64,000 nucleotides of DNA from an uncultured Rhizobium sp. (GTDB lineage Bacteria > Pseudomonadota > Alphaproteobacteria > Rhizobiales > Rhizobiaceae). Positions within the stretch are counted from its first letter, which is position 1, and each line of letters opens with the position of its first letter. Below the pieces are notes generated by a model that saw only the letters and a program-made list of their open reading frames with translations, ran no database searches and was not told the DNA's origin. The position numbers were made by a program, and so were the translations under genes. Where the stretch lies: NCBI GenBank assembly GCA_945952315.1, contig CAMFIE010000018.1, forward strand, positions 1-64,000, written 5' to 3'. This document shows positions 1-8,481 of the stretch, piece by piece.

Positions 1-1
1 G

Positions 2-112
2 GAAATCTGGTTCGGCAATGCCGGCGAACTTGGCCTCGTAGCACCCGTCTATGTCAGCATCCCGACCCAGATCGGCATGCTGACGATTTCTGCATCGAAA
101 ATCAGCAACTGA
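2..112 (+). CDS. C-terminal end of an unrecognised protein (partial)
   Basis: An open frame enters from the left edge and ends in TGA at 110-112, giving about 36 residues that end in SASKISN. The next gene on the other strand stops at 120, so the two genes converge with only a few bases between. The fragment is too short to assign a family; the composition (hydrophobic, no charged tail) does not decide whether it is soluble or membrane bound. Whether it is a real gene depends on sequence to the left of the window. Confidence 0.45.
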   Translation, partial: EIWFGNAGELGLVAPVYVSIPTQIGMLTISASKISN

Positions 113-119
113 ACCGGGT

Positions 120-560
120 TCAGAGATCGAAGGCTTCGCCCTTGCCGGGTTCCCAGCCGGGGCGAGCCATCACGAAGGCAGAGAAATCGAAACCGGGCGC
201 GACCGTGCAGCTGACGAGCGTGTAGGCGCCGAGCGTCTCGGCCGATTGCCACACATCTGCCGGGATTATGCCCTGCGGGCGCTCGCCCTTCAGGATATCG
301 GGGCCGAGCACCTGCGTTTCCACCGTCTCGCCATCGGCAGAAGAACGCAGCAGAAGCGGCGCACCTGCGTGATAGAGCCAGACTTCTGCCGCATCCTTGA
401 CCTTGTGCCAGTGCGAGCGTTCGCCCGCCTCGAGCAGATAGTAGATCGCGGTGGAATGGCCGCGCGCGCCGCCTTCCGTATCGCGAAAGGTCTGGCGATA
501 CCAGCCGCCTTCCGGATGCGGTTCGAGATCAAGCGCGGCGATAATGTCCTTCGATTGCAT
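120..560 (-). CDS. Cupin domain protein, DUF985 family
   Basis: The 146-residue product begins MQSKDIIAALDL and carries the DUF985 signature: HPEGGWYRQTFRD near residues 14-26, then SHWHKVKDAAEVWLYHAG in the middle, a cupin metal-site-like HxH and E, and a tail with VAPGFDFSAFVMA. The family is a single beta-barrel of unknown substrate, some members being sugar-epimerase-like. A longer frame upstream exists but would run into gloB, and the family starts close to this ATG. It lies 10 bases downstream of gloB on the same strand, so the two are probably cotranscribed. Confidence 0.85.
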   Translation of the reverse strand: MQSKDIIAALDLEPHPEGGWYRQTFRDTEGGARGHSTAIYYLLEAGERSHWHKVKDAAEVWLYHAGAPLLLRSSADGETVETQVLGPDILKGERPQGIIPADVWQSAETLGAYTLVSCTVAPGFDFSAFVMARPGWEPGKGEAFDL

Positions 561-570
561 GGCAGGCCTT

Positions 571-1341
571 TCAGAAATGATCCTTGCGGCGGCGGATTTC
601 GGCAAAGACCGCCTCGTTGGTCGCGTCCTCCATCCCCAGAACCGCCCGGATACCGGGATCGCCTGCCCGCAGGAACGGATTGGTTTCCTTCTCGAGGCCA
701 ATCGTGGTCGGGACGGTGAACCGACCAGCCGCACGCGTCGCCTCAATCTCGGCGTGACGGGCCAGAAGGCGTGGATTGTCCGGGTCAACGGTCAGCGCAA
801 ACCGGGCATTAGCGAGTGTATACTCATGGCCGAAATAGACGACTGTCTCGTCCGGCAGGGCCGCAAGTTTCTGCAGCGAGGCCCACATGTCGGCGGCAGG
901 GCGTTCGAACAGCCGCCCGCAGCCGAGCGCAAACAGCGTGTCTGCGGCAAAGAGCAGCTTCGCCTCGGGAAGATGGTAGCAGACATGGCCCGCCGTGTGG
1001 CCGGGCGTCTCGATCACCTTCACCGGATTGGAGCCGAACAGGAATGTGCTGCCATCGGTGACCGTGCGATCGATGCCCGGAATTTTCTTCGCCTCCGCCG
1101 CGGGCCCGATGATCGAAAGGCCGTAGCGCTCTTTCAGCGCGAGATTGGCCTCCACATGGTCCGGATGGTGATGGGTGGTGAAGATATGGCTGATCTTCCA
1201 GCCGCGCCGCTCGGCAGCCGCCACCACGGCCAGCTCTTCCGGCGCGTCGATTGAGGCGGTCAGAAGCGTTTCTGGATCATGCAGCAGCACGCCGAAATTG
1301 TCGCTCCGGCAGGGAAAACACTCGATTTGTAGGGCTTCCAT
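571..1341 (-). CDS. gloB: Hydroxyacylglutathione hydrolase (glyoxalase II)
   Basis: This cytosolic metallo-beta-lactamase-fold enzyme hydrolyses S-D-lactoylglutathione, the second step of methylglyoxal detoxification. The metal-binding motif THHHPDH is at about residues 56-62, followed by TPGHTAGH and later FAADTLF and FGHEYT, all expected ligands. Length (256 residues) fits the family, and the C-terminal HAGH-C region ends in ETNPFLR and similar. I chose the ATG at 1341 because a GGAG stands 6-7 bases before it; another ATG ten codons upstream (1371) is possible. Confidence 0.93.
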   Translation of the reverse strand: MEALQIECFPCRSDNFGVLLHDPETLLTASIDAPEELAVVAAAERRGWKISHIFTTHHHPDHVEANLALKERYGLSIIGPAAEAKKIPGIDRTVTDGSTFLFGSNPVKVIETPGHTAGHVCYHLPEAKLLFAADTLFALGCGRLFERPAADMWASLQKLAALPDETVVYFGHEYTLANARFALTVDPDNPRLLARHAEIEATRAAGRFTVPTTIGLEKETNPFLRAGDPGIRAVLGMEDATNEAVFAEIRRRKDHF

Positions 1342-1446
1342 CAAAGGCTCCGTGAAAGGCCGGGCAGTCATTGCCCGTCATGGATCAATCACGAATGTAG
1401 GGATTGTGACCTTGAAGTCCACCGGCCCACTGCTAACATTCAGGGG

Positions 1447-2187
1447 ATGCACGCCGATATTGTCGATCTTCGCCAGTTTTATCATTCCGAGCTTGGTCGT
1501 ATGGCCGAGCAATCGATTGCGCATGCGCTGTCGGGCATCTGGCCACCCTTGCCGGAAGAGCGGCTTCTCGGTTTCGGATTTGCCACGCCTTATCTGGAGC
1601 GGGTGCGGGCCGGAACAGAGCGCAGCTTCGCCTTCATGCCGGCCGGGCAGGGGGCGGTGAACTGGCCGCCGGGCGAGCTCTCGGCAACGGCCCTCGTCTT
1701 TGAGGAAGAGCTTCCGCTGCCGGACAGTTCCGTTGATCGTATCCTGATGGTGCATGCGCTGGAATTTGCGGAAAATCCGCGAGAATCGCTGAAGGAAATG
1801 TGGCGCGTGCTGGCTCCCGGCGGCCGTCTCGTCATTGTCGTGCCGAACCGGCGCGGTGTCTGGGCGCAGCTTGATCATACGCCGTTCGGAGCGGGCAGGC
1901 CCTATTCACGCGGACAGCTTACCCGTTTGTTACGGGAAACCAATTTCACGCCCGGCGCCAGTGCCGATGCGCTGCATTTTCCGCCAACCCGTCTGTCCGG
2001 CCTGCTGCGCCTGCGCCACGGGTTTGAAAAGGCGGGCCCCTATCTCTGGCCTGCCTTTGCCGGGGTCATCGTGGTCGAGGCGCAGAAGCGGCTCTATCAG
2101 GGCCTGCCGGTAGCGGTGCGCTCCTCCCGGCGTGTGTTCATGCCGGTGCTTGCCCCTCAGGGTGCCGCAAGCCGCATACCGGGCTGA
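1447..2187 (+). CDS. Class I SAM-dependent methyltransferase
   Basis: The 246-residue protein has a methyltransferase type 11 core: a GFGFATPYLE glycine motif near residue 42, an LPLPDSSVDRILMVHALEF acidic/motif II block around residues 89-107, and an EMWRVLAPGGRLVIVVPNR block at about 119-137. The C-terminal 60 residues are a family-specific extension. The substrate is unknown; in rhizobial genomes a homologue lies between gloB and tyrosine-synthesis genes, as here. It is divergent from gloB and 75 bases upstream of tyrC, so it may share transcription with tyrC. Confidence 0.85.
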   Translation: MHADIVDLRQFYHSELGRMAEQSIAHALSGIWPPLPEERLLGFGFATPYLERVRAGTERSFAFMPAGQGAVNWPPGELSATALVFEEELPLPDSSVDRILMVHALEFAENPRESLKEMWRVLAPGGRLVIVVPNRRGVWAQLDHTPFGAGRPYSRGQLTRLLRETNFTPGASADALHFPPTRLSGLLRLRHGFEKAGPYLWPAFAGVIVVEAQKRLYQGLPVAVRSSRRVFMPVLAPQGAASRIPG

Positions 2188-2262
2188 CGGGGGACACCTC
2201 GACAAAAGCCTTGATCCGCTTTAGATCCTTGCGCACAACACACGCGGGTTTCGAGGGACACC

Positions 2263-3195
2263 ATGGGCAGTCTGGCATTCGAGCGTATCACCCTGATCGG
2301 CATCGGTCTGATCGGTTCTTCGATTGCCCACGAAATCCGCGAACAGGGGCTTGCTGGTCATGTGACGATTTCCACCCGCAGTGCTGAAACGCTGAGGCGG
2401 GCCGAGGAACTCAATCTTGGTGACAGCTATACGCGATCCGCGGCTGAAGCCGTCAAGGGGGCCGATCTGGTCATCATTTCCGTGCCGGTCGGTGCCTCGG
2501 GGGCCGTGGCTGCCGAAATCGCCGCGCATCTCAAACCCGGCGCCATCGTCACCGATGTCGGTTCCACAAAGGCTTCCGTGATCGCACAGATGCAGCCGCA
2601 TATGCCTTCAAATGTGCATTTCATTCCCGGCCATCCGATCGCGGGCACGGAAAAATCCGGTCCGGATGCGGGTTTCGTCGGCCTGTTCAAGGGGCGCTGG
2701 TGTATCCTTACCCCGCTTGAAGGGACCGATCCGGCAGCGATTGCGGCGCTCAAGGCCTTCTGGCAGAGCCTGGGCTCCATGGTCGACGAGATGGACCCGC
2801 AGCACCATGACAAGGTGCTCGCCATCGTCTCGCACCTGCCACATATCATCGCCTATAACATCGTTGGCACGGCGGATGACCTTGAAACCGTAACCGAATC
2901 GGAAGTGATCAAGTATTCGGCTTCGGGCTTCCGTGATTTCACCCGACTGGCGGCCTCCGATCCCACCATGTGGCGGGATGTCTGCCTGCACAACAAGGAT
3001 GCGATCCTGGAAATGCTGTCGCGTTTCTCGGAAGATCTCGCCTATTTGCAACGGGCGATCCGCTGGGGCGAGGGTGACAAGCTGTTCGAGCTTTTCACCC
3101 GCACCCGCGCCATCCGCCGCTCCATCGTTCAGGCAGGGCAGGATGTGGATGCACCGGATTTCGGTCGCCACGCGCTCGATCCGAAACAATCCTGA
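2263..3195 (+). CDS. tyrC: Prephenate/arogenate dehydrogenase
   Basis: This cytosolic dehydrogenase oxidises prephenate or cyclohexadienyl substrates with NAD(P), the committed step to tyrosine. The Rossmann glycine motif GIGLIGSS lies at residues 13-20, and the family HPIAGTEKSG motif at about 125-134. Length (310 residues) is normal for a monofunctional enzyme without chorismate mutase or ACT domain. An aminotransferase gene (hisC type), often just upstream in rhizobia, is absent here. The ATG follows a GAGGGA-like site. Confidence 0.92.
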   Translation: MGSLAFERITLIGIGLIGSSIAHEIREQGLAGHVTISTRSAETLRRAEELNLGDSYTRSAAEAVKGADLVIISVPVGASGAVAAEIAAHLKPGAIVTDVGSTKASVIAQMQPHMPSNVHFIPGHPIAGTEKSGPDAGFVGLFKGRWCILTPLEGTDPAAIAALKAFWQSLGSMVDEMDPQHHDKVLAIVSHLPHIIAYNIVGTADDLETVTESEVIKYSASGFRDFTRLAASDPTMWRDVCLHNKDAILEMLSRFSEDLAYLQRAIRWGEGDKLFELFTRTRAIRRSIVQAGQDVDAPDFGRHALDPKQS

Positions 3196-3203
3196 CGGGT
3201 GCC

Positions 3204-4220
3204 TCAGACCGGAGGCAAAGTGATGCCGAGCGGGATGAAACCGAGCATGACCTGCCCCTTCGACAGAACCAGATTGACCCGCACCGTGCCCTTCTGATCG
3301 GCCATGGCCTTGATGGCGCCCATCGCGCTTTCGAACTGGCTCGCATTCTGGGGAAGAGCCTGCTGAAGCATGGGCTGCCAGTCGGCGAATTTCTCGATTT
3401 CCACGGAAAGCGTGCCGGAAATCAGGCCCGCCTCATCCACCTCGATCGGCCCGTTGACGGTCGCGACACGGCCTTCGCCGAAATCGGCAACCAGCCGCGT
3501 CAGCTCGCCCTTGACCGGACGGATCACATCCTTGCCGCGGATATTGCCCTCCAGTGCACCCGCCTTGCCCGCAAGCGTTGCCTCGATGCTTGCGGAGACG
3601 GTTGGCAGTTTCGGATCGTTTGATCCGGGAAGGACAAGGTTCATGTCCTTCGCGAGTGCTGCCATTTCCAGATTGCCATCCTGCTGGCGGATATGCGCCT
3701 CGCCATGCGCAATCTTCATGGTCGCCGTTTCGAATTCTCCGGTCGGCAACACAATATCGAGCCCGTCGGAAGCGATGGAGGAGCGCTCAAGCCCACCCAG
3801 TTTCAGCTGCAGGCTGGATTGCAGGCTTTGCCAGTTGGCGGTGATTTTCTCGCCGGTCGGCAGGGTTGCCTCCATTGGCCCATCCGCTTCCCAGACCACA
3901 TGCCAGGGGGCATAGACCTGGGCTGCCGTGCGCAGCGCACCCACATCCACGCTTCCGCCTGCAGAAAGATCGGCAAGTGCCGGTTTGGTGCAGAACAGTT
4001 CGAAGCGGAAGGGATAGCCGCGCACATCCATGTTGCCGCATTCGACGGTCAGCCCGCGCGCGCCCTGTGCCTTCATCTGCAGTGCGAGTTCCTGCTTGAT
4101 CTTGTCGGCGGCGAAGAACCAGCCGCCCGTATAAAGCGCCACGGCGACGACGACCGCGATACCCAGAGTCCACATTTTTTTCGAAACGGTGCTCGATTGT
4201 TTCGGGCTTGAAACGGCCAT
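3204..4220 (-). CDS. DUF2125 family exported protein
   Basis: The 338-residue protein has a short basic N-terminus, one hydrophobic segment (about residues 17-36, WTLGIAVVVAVALYTGGWFF) and a long extracytoplasmic region with repeated beta-rich stretches. It fits the DUF2125 family, whose members sit next to tyrC in rhizobia and have no assigned function. The start at 4220 is preceded by TTTGGAGAACATC; a TTG four codons earlier is unlikely. It converges with tyrC and is probably anchored in the inner membrane with its bulk in the periplasm. Confidence 0.85.
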   Translation of the reverse strand: MAVSSPKQSSTVSKKMWTLGIAVVVAVALYTGGWFFAADKIKQELALQMKAQGARGLTVECGNMDVRGYPFRFELFCTKPALADLSAGGSVDVGALRTAAQVYAPWHVVWEADGPMEATLPTGEKITANWQSLQSSLQLKLGGLERSSIASDGLDIVLPTGEFETATMKIAHGEAHIRQQDGNLEMAALAKDMNLVLPGSNDPKLPTVSASIEATLAGKAGALEGNIRGKDVIRPVKGELTRLVADFGEGRVATVNGPIEVDEAGLISGTLSVEIEKFADWQPMLQQALPQNASQFESAMGAIKAMADQKGTVRVNLVLSKGQVMLGFIPLGITLPPV

Positions 4221-4329
4221 GATGTTCTCCAAAGTGAATTCTGGTGATAACCGTTCCCTTGAGCGGCCATCATGGCCAAACTATGGGGCAGGCCGCGCTT
4301 CGGGATATTGCAGGTCGACTTGGGACGAG

Positions 4330-4872
4330 ATGACTGATTTTTGGGTTTTTGGCTACGGGTCGCTGATGTGGAATCCCGGGTTTGAGGCGGTGGAGCAGGT
4401 CCATGCGCATCTTTACGGCTATCGCCGATCGCTTTGCGTGCGCTCCTGGCATCATCGTGGCACGAAGGAAAAGCCGGGTCTGGTGCTGGGTCTCGACCGC
4501 GGCGGTTCATGCCGGGGCATCGCGTTTCGCACCCGCCCGGAAGACGCAGACCGGGTGCTTGCCTATCTGCGGGAGCGGGAGCTGGTCACCATGGTCTATC
4601 TGGAGCGTCGGCTTCCCGTACGTCTTGCCGATGGCAGGCGGGTTGAGGCGCTCGTCTACGTGATCGACCGCGCGCATGTGCAATATGCCGGATCACTCGA
4701 TACGCAGCATGCCGCAGAAGCCGTTCATCAGGCCCGGGGCGTCTCCGGCCCCAATGACGAATATGTGCTCAACACGCTGAGCCATCTCAACGAGATGGGC
4801 ATTCTCGATCACTGGCTCGAGGATGTGGGCGCGCGGGTGCGTGCCCTTCAGAGTGCGGCCCCAAGCTCCTGA
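4330..4872 (+). CDS. chaC: Gamma-glutamylcyclotransferase, ChaC type
   Basis: ChaC enzymes cleave gamma-glutamyl dipeptides or glutathione, releasing 5-oxoproline in the cytosol. The N-terminal VFGYGSLMWNPGF motif (residues 5-17) is the substrate-binding loop; the YLRERELVTMVY stretch carries the catalytic-glutamate region, and AGSLDTQHAAEAVHQARGVSGPN is a typical ChaC C-terminal block. Length (180 residues) is normal. Its 3' end overlaps the 3' end of plsC by 25 bases (convergent). Start chosen at ATG 4330 because the upstream extension is not family-like. Confidence 0.88.
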   Translation: MTDFWVFGYGSLMWNPGFEAVEQVHAHLYGYRRSLCVRSWHHRGTKEKPGLVLGLDRGGSCRGIAFRTRPEDADRVLAYLRERELVTMVYLERRLPVRLADGRRVEALVYVIDRAHVQYAGSLDTQHAAEAVHQARGVSGPNDEYVLNTLSHLNEMGILDHWLEDVGARVRALQSAAPSS

Positions 4873-5633
4873 AGCCGGTTTTCGGCAGTGGGAGGCAGGG
4901 GAAGGTGCGGATTGGCCCGCACGGTTTCGATGAGCAGGTCATCGCTTGCCGCTTCCATCACCGAAATCAGCTGCTGATGAAAGACATCCGGCTCCAGACC
5001 CGGCGGGATCGGGGGCAGGATCTGCACCTTGAAATGACCCGGAAAGCGCAGGAACTTGCGCCGCGGCCAGAACAGGCCGGGATGCATCACGACCGGTACG
5101 ACGGGAACATCGAGATCGCGGTAGAGCCGGGCGATGCCATATTTGTAATCCGGCGGTGCGCCGGGTGCACGCCGCGTGCCTTCCGGATAGATGATCAGCT
5201 GGCGGCCGGCATCCATTTCGGCCTTGGTGCGGGCCATCACCTCCACCATCACCTTGCCCTTGGCGGCCCGGTTGACCGGGATCATCCGCATCTTCATCAC
5301 ATACCAGCCGAACAGCGGGATCCAGGTGAGCTCGCGCTTCAGGATATAGACCGGATCATCGAGCAGCGGCAAAAGGCCGAACACATCCCAGAAGGACTGG
5401 TGCTTCGGGGCGAAAATGTAGCCGCCTTTCGGTATGTTCTCCACGCCTTCCACCTCGAAGGTGGTGCCGACCATCCTTTCCATCAGCCAGTTGTTGGTGC
5501 GCGCCCAGAATTTCGGCACGAACCAGGCATTCTTGCGCGGGGCGAGAAAATAGAAAGGAGTGAAAGCGATCATCTGTACGATGAGGTTGATGTAAAAGAC
5601 CAGATTGAAAACTATCGATCGCACCACGATCAT
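4848..5633 (-). CDS. plsC: 1-acyl-sn-glycerol-3-phosphate acyltransferase
   Basis: This inner-membrane enzyme acylates lysophosphatidic acid to phosphatidic acid. The acyltransferase motif I is HQSFWDVF (the HX4D site), with motif III as YPEGTRRAPG. An N-terminal hydrophobic segment (FNLVFYINLIVQMIAFTPFYFL) supplies the membrane anchor. The start at 5633 puts a GGGGGA nine bases upstream and begins MIVVRSIVFN; ATGs at 5642 and 5678 are alternatives. It lies downstream of a ydcF-type gene on the same strand. Confidence 0.9.
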   Translation of the reverse strand: MIVVRSIVFNLVFYINLIVQMIAFTPFYFLAPRKNAWFVPKFWARTNNWLMERMVGTTFEVEGVENIPKGGYIFAPKHQSFWDVFGLLPLLDDPVYILKRELTWIPLFGWYVMKMRMIPVNRAAKGKVMVEVMARTKAEMDAGRQLIIYPEGTRRAPGAPPDYKYGIARLYRDLDVPVVPVVMHPGLFWPRRKFLRFPGHFKVQILPPIPPGLEPDVFHQQLISVMEAASDDLLIETVRANPHLPLPPTAENRLQELGAAL

Positions 5634-5741
5634 TGCAACCATTCCCCCGGATTTCGAGTGCCGCTCCGCTGTCCCCACTTCCCTGCTACACGAAGTTCAG
5701 GCGAGGTAAAAGCACCCTCCCGTGGATTGATCGTATTTGGC

Positions 5742-6458
5742 CTATCCCCCCATCGACGCCTTTTCGCGCACGCTGTGCGGATAGGGGCCGGGAAAGTTCG
5801 ACAGGCCCGTCATGCCGCGCAGGCCCGTTGCAATGATCTTCACATACTCGCTGATCAGGATCCGAAGCGTGTTCCGGTCGGCAAGCCAGTTGCGGGTCTT
5901 TAAATTGGAGTTGATCACCGGATAGGCGATGAATTCGGTCTGCGGATCGGCCCGGCGCAGCTCGATCAGGCTGCGCGGCATGTGATAATTGTTGGTAACG
6001 ACCAGCACGCGCCGATAACCGTGTTCCGAAATCCAGCCGACGGTTTCCTGTGCATTGCCGATCGTGTCCAGCGCCTCGTACCCCATATCCACGCAGCAAT
6101 TGAACATGGCGCTGGAACTGCGGGTCAGGCGGCGCAGCTGCTGCGGTGTGGTGCTCTGGTGCACCCCCGATATCAGCAGGCGCTGGCCCATGCCCTTGCC
6201 GAGGAGATCAAGCGCGAGTTTCAGCCGCTGCGAGCCGCCGGTCAGCACCACGATGCCATCCGCCTTGATGCCTTCGGGCGGCAGCATCGAGCCGACCATA
6301 TTGGCGAAATACAGGAAACCACCGACAAAGAGAGCGAGCACAAGAACAAAAACGAGCCCGCCGAGCCGGAGAAACCGGCGCAGACGACCGCGCCGGCGCG
6401 GCGCGCCAGGTCGGGTCCCCGCCAGGGGACCGCTCGTGTTCTGTGCCTCTTCCACCAT
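5742..6458 (-). CDS. YdcF/SanA-like DUF218 membrane protein
   Basis: The 238-residue protein has a basic N-terminus, one membrane segment (about residues 33-55), then a DUF218 domain starting at IVVLTGGSQRLKLALDLL and including LLISGVHQSTTP, a DTIGNAQETVGW block and VVTNNYHMPRS. DUF218 proteins (SanA, YdcF, ElyC) are linked to envelope integrity, but no reaction is established. The domain probably faces the periplasm. It lies between ftsX and plsC on the same strand, with about 130 bases to ftsX. Confidence 0.85.
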   Translation of the reverse strand: MVEEAQNTSGPLAGTRPGAPRRRGRLRRFLRLGGLVFVLVLALFVGGFLYFANMVGSMLPPEGIKADGIVVLTGGSQRLKLALDLLGKGMGQRLLISGVHQSTTPQQLRRLTRSSSAMFNCCVDMGYEALDTIGNAQETVGWISEHGYRRVLVVTNNYHMPRSLIELRRADPQTEFIAYPVINSNLKTRNWLADRNTLRILISEYVKIIATGLRGMTGLSNFPGPYPHSVREKASMGG

Positions 6459-6586
6459 GCGGATGGCTGCTCTCCTTCAGTCTGCCATTCAAACACTGTT
6501 GATGGTGACGGGTGATTCGGGTTCCGGCCGGAACCGGTTGTTCAATGCCGCATATCGTCATGTGCGGGCCGTTTCATGGCAGCCCG

Positions 6587-7600
6587 TCAATCCGGAAGAA
6601 TATCGGTGCGGGCTGGATCGGAGCGTATCTGGTCGATCTCGTGGGTTGTCCGCATCACGGTGAGCCGCGCCGTGATCGTGGTCAGAAGTGCGATGACCAG
6701 CATGGTCGCGAAAATGCCGAGATACCCGCCCCAGCCGACCGTGAACGTTCCAAAGAGTGCTGTTGCCTGATCGCTTTGAGGGGTCGCAAGCGAGCGGCTC
6801 TGCCAGACATTCAGCCCGGCGAAGACAAGGGCTGCGGCTGCCGAGCCTGCGGCCGATCCCTTGAGGCTGATTTTCAGGAAGTGCTTCTGGAACTCGCGTC
6901 CGACAAAGGAAGCCTCCGCGCCGACGAAATGCAGCACCTCGACAATATGCCGGTTCCCGGAAAGCGCGCCGCGCGTTGCGAAGATCACGGTGAGGATCAT
7001 GGCTGAAAAGACGAGCGCCATGACCGAGAGGCCGATCAGCACCGTCGTATGGGCCATCGAAACCAGCCGGTCCACCCAGGTGCGGTGATCGTCCAGCACG
7101 GCTTGCGGGATCGTTTCCTTCAGCAGCGATCGCATGGCCTCGAAATCCGGCGGGTTCTGCTCGTCGATGGTGATCACCACCAGCCGCGGCACGGGCAGTT
7201 CCTTGAGGTCGAGATCAGGCCCGAGCCAGGGTTCGAGGAGACGCGCGGTTGCCGCATCATCCATGATCTGCCCGGTTCGGGTGCCGACGAAGGAAAGCGC
7301 CAGATCCTTTGCCTTGGTCAGCGCCTCGTCCATGTTCAGATTGTCATCGGGCTTGATCTGGATGGTGATCTCGCGCGAAATCTGGCTTTCCCAGCTCTGC
7401 GCGGTTGCCCGCACCATGGAGACGGCACCGAGCGTGAGGCAGGCGAGAAAGGCCATGATCGCGATCACCACCGCGAGCGCATTGCTCTGGATATTGGTTG
7501 GCGGCACGATCGGGCCGGTCGGGCGCACGCGCATTTCCACCCGCCGCTGCGGGGCGGGCTGTCTTTGCGTCTGCCGTGGATCCTGAGCGCGCTCATTCAT
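6587..7600 (-). CDS. ftsX: Cell division protein FtsX (ABC transporter permease)
   Basis: FtsX is the membrane partner of FtsE and couples the divisome to peptidoglycan hydrolase activation. The 337-residue protein shows a proline/arginine-rich cytosolic N-terminus, a first transmembrane segment near residues 41-65, a periplasmic domain, and three more segments in the C-terminal half (VLIGLSVMALVFSAMILTV, AAGSAAAALVFAGL and LGIFATMLVIALLTTI), as in the FtsX fold. The start codon overlaps the end of ftsE by 8 bases, which supports translational coupling. Confidence 0.92.
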   Translation of the reverse strand: MNERAQDPRQTQRQPAPQRRVEMRVRPTGPIVPPTNIQSNALAVVIAIMAFLACLTLGAVSMVRATAQSWESQISREITIQIKPDDNLNMDEALTKAKDLALSFVGTRTGQIMDDAATARLLEPWLGPDLDLKELPVPRLVVITIDEQNPPDFEAMRSLLKETIPQAVLDDHRTWVDRLVSMAHTTVLIGLSVMALVFSAMILTVIFATRGALSGNRHIVEVLHFVGAEASFVGREFQKHFLKISLKGSAAGSAAAALVFAGLNVWQSRSLATPQSDQATALFGTFTVGWGGYLGIFATMLVIALLTTITARLTVMRTTHEIDQIRSDPARTDILPD

Positions 7601-8306
7601 AGATATCGAGCCGCCCTTCGGTGAGAATCATCCGGCGCGCTTCCACCTGGTCCATCAGGCCGAGATCATGGGTGGCGATCACCACGGCGGTGCCGAGCCG
7701 GTTCAGTTCGAGGAACAGATTGAGGAGGCGGCGTGCCATCGGCGGGTCCACGTTGCCGGTCGGCTCGTCGGCCAGAAGCATTTCCGGCCGGTCGATCAGC
7801 GCGCGTGCAATCGCCGCACGCTGCTTTTCCCCGCCCGACAGCACCGGCGGCAGCACATTGATGCGCTCGCCAAGGCCCACCCATTTCAGAAGCTCGATCA
7901 CATCGGTGCGATAGCTCGTTTCCTCCTTGCCACGCACCCGGAGCGGCAACGCCACATTTTCGTAGGTCGTCAGATGATCGAGCAGGCGGAAGTCCTGAAA
8001 CACGATGCCGATCCGGCGGCGCAGCATCGGCAGCTCGCTTGCGGCAATCGAGGTAATGTCCCGCCCGAAGGTGCGGATCAGCCCACGTGTCGGCTTCAGC
8101 GACATGAACAGCAGGCGCAGCAGCGTGGTCTTGCCAGCGCCCGACGGGCCGGTGAGAAACTGGAAGGAGCGCGCGGGAATATCGAAGGTGAGGTCACGGA
8201 GGATTTCCGGACCCATGCCATAGCGCAGACCGACATTTTCAAAATGTATCAAGGGAAATCCCGATCTTTCCGGTTGCGCGCCAAGCCGGAATTCCCGGCT
8301 CTTCAT
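7593..8306 (-). CDS. ftsE: Cell division ATP-binding protein FtsE
   Basis: This cytosolic ABC ATPase acts with FtsX at the septum. Walker A is GPSGAGKTT, the signature LSGGEKQR, Walker B LLADEPTG, and the H-loop ATHD. The ATG at 8306 gives 237 residues; a TTG at 8252 gives 219 residues beginning at IHFENVGLRYG, which matches the usual family length and may be the true start. A CtrA-type box lies just upstream (8323-8337), as expected for a cell-cycle-controlled division gene in alphaproteobacteria. Confidence 0.93.
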   Translation of the reverse strand: MKSREFRLGAQPERSGFPLIHFENVGLRYGMGPEILRDLTFDIPARSFQFLTGPSGAGKTTLLRLLFMSLKPTRGLIRTFGRDITSIAASELPMLRRRIGIVFQDFRLLDHLTTYENVALPLRVRGKEETSYRTDVIELLKWVGLGERINVLPPVLSGGEKQRAAIARALIDRPEMLLADEPTGNVDPPMARRLLNLFLELNRLGTAVVIATHDLGLMDQVEARRMILTEGRLDIYE

Positions 8307-8322
8307 TTCTTAACGATCATGG

Positions 8323-8337
8323 TTAATGCATCGTTAA
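8323..8337. promoter_or_regulatory. CtrA-type box before ftsEX
   Basis: The sequence TTAA-TGCATCG-TTAA has the exact TTAA-N7-TTAA form of the alphaproteobacterial CtrA site. It lies 17 bases upstream of the ftsE ATG and 145 bases upstream of the divergent gene at 8482. A further TTAA at 8310-8313 and a TTAACCAT half-site near 8383 lie in the same 175-base gap. Function is inferred from the motif only. Confidence 0.5.
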
Positions 8338-8481
8338 GAAATGCGCGGAAAAGGCCTGTTTCCGGCGATCTTTGCGAAGCATTAACCATTTGAATTTACG
8401 ACTGGGCAGGATTCGTTTCAATGCCCTGTTTTAGCGGCGCTTGGAACGATCTGGTGAAAACCCGGTCGAGGAGGCCGCCCG

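Noticed and set aside
120-788. Longer cupin reading frame starting at 788
   Set aside because: The extra 76 residues are arginine-rich antisense-like sequence inside gloB and the family starts at the ATG at 560.
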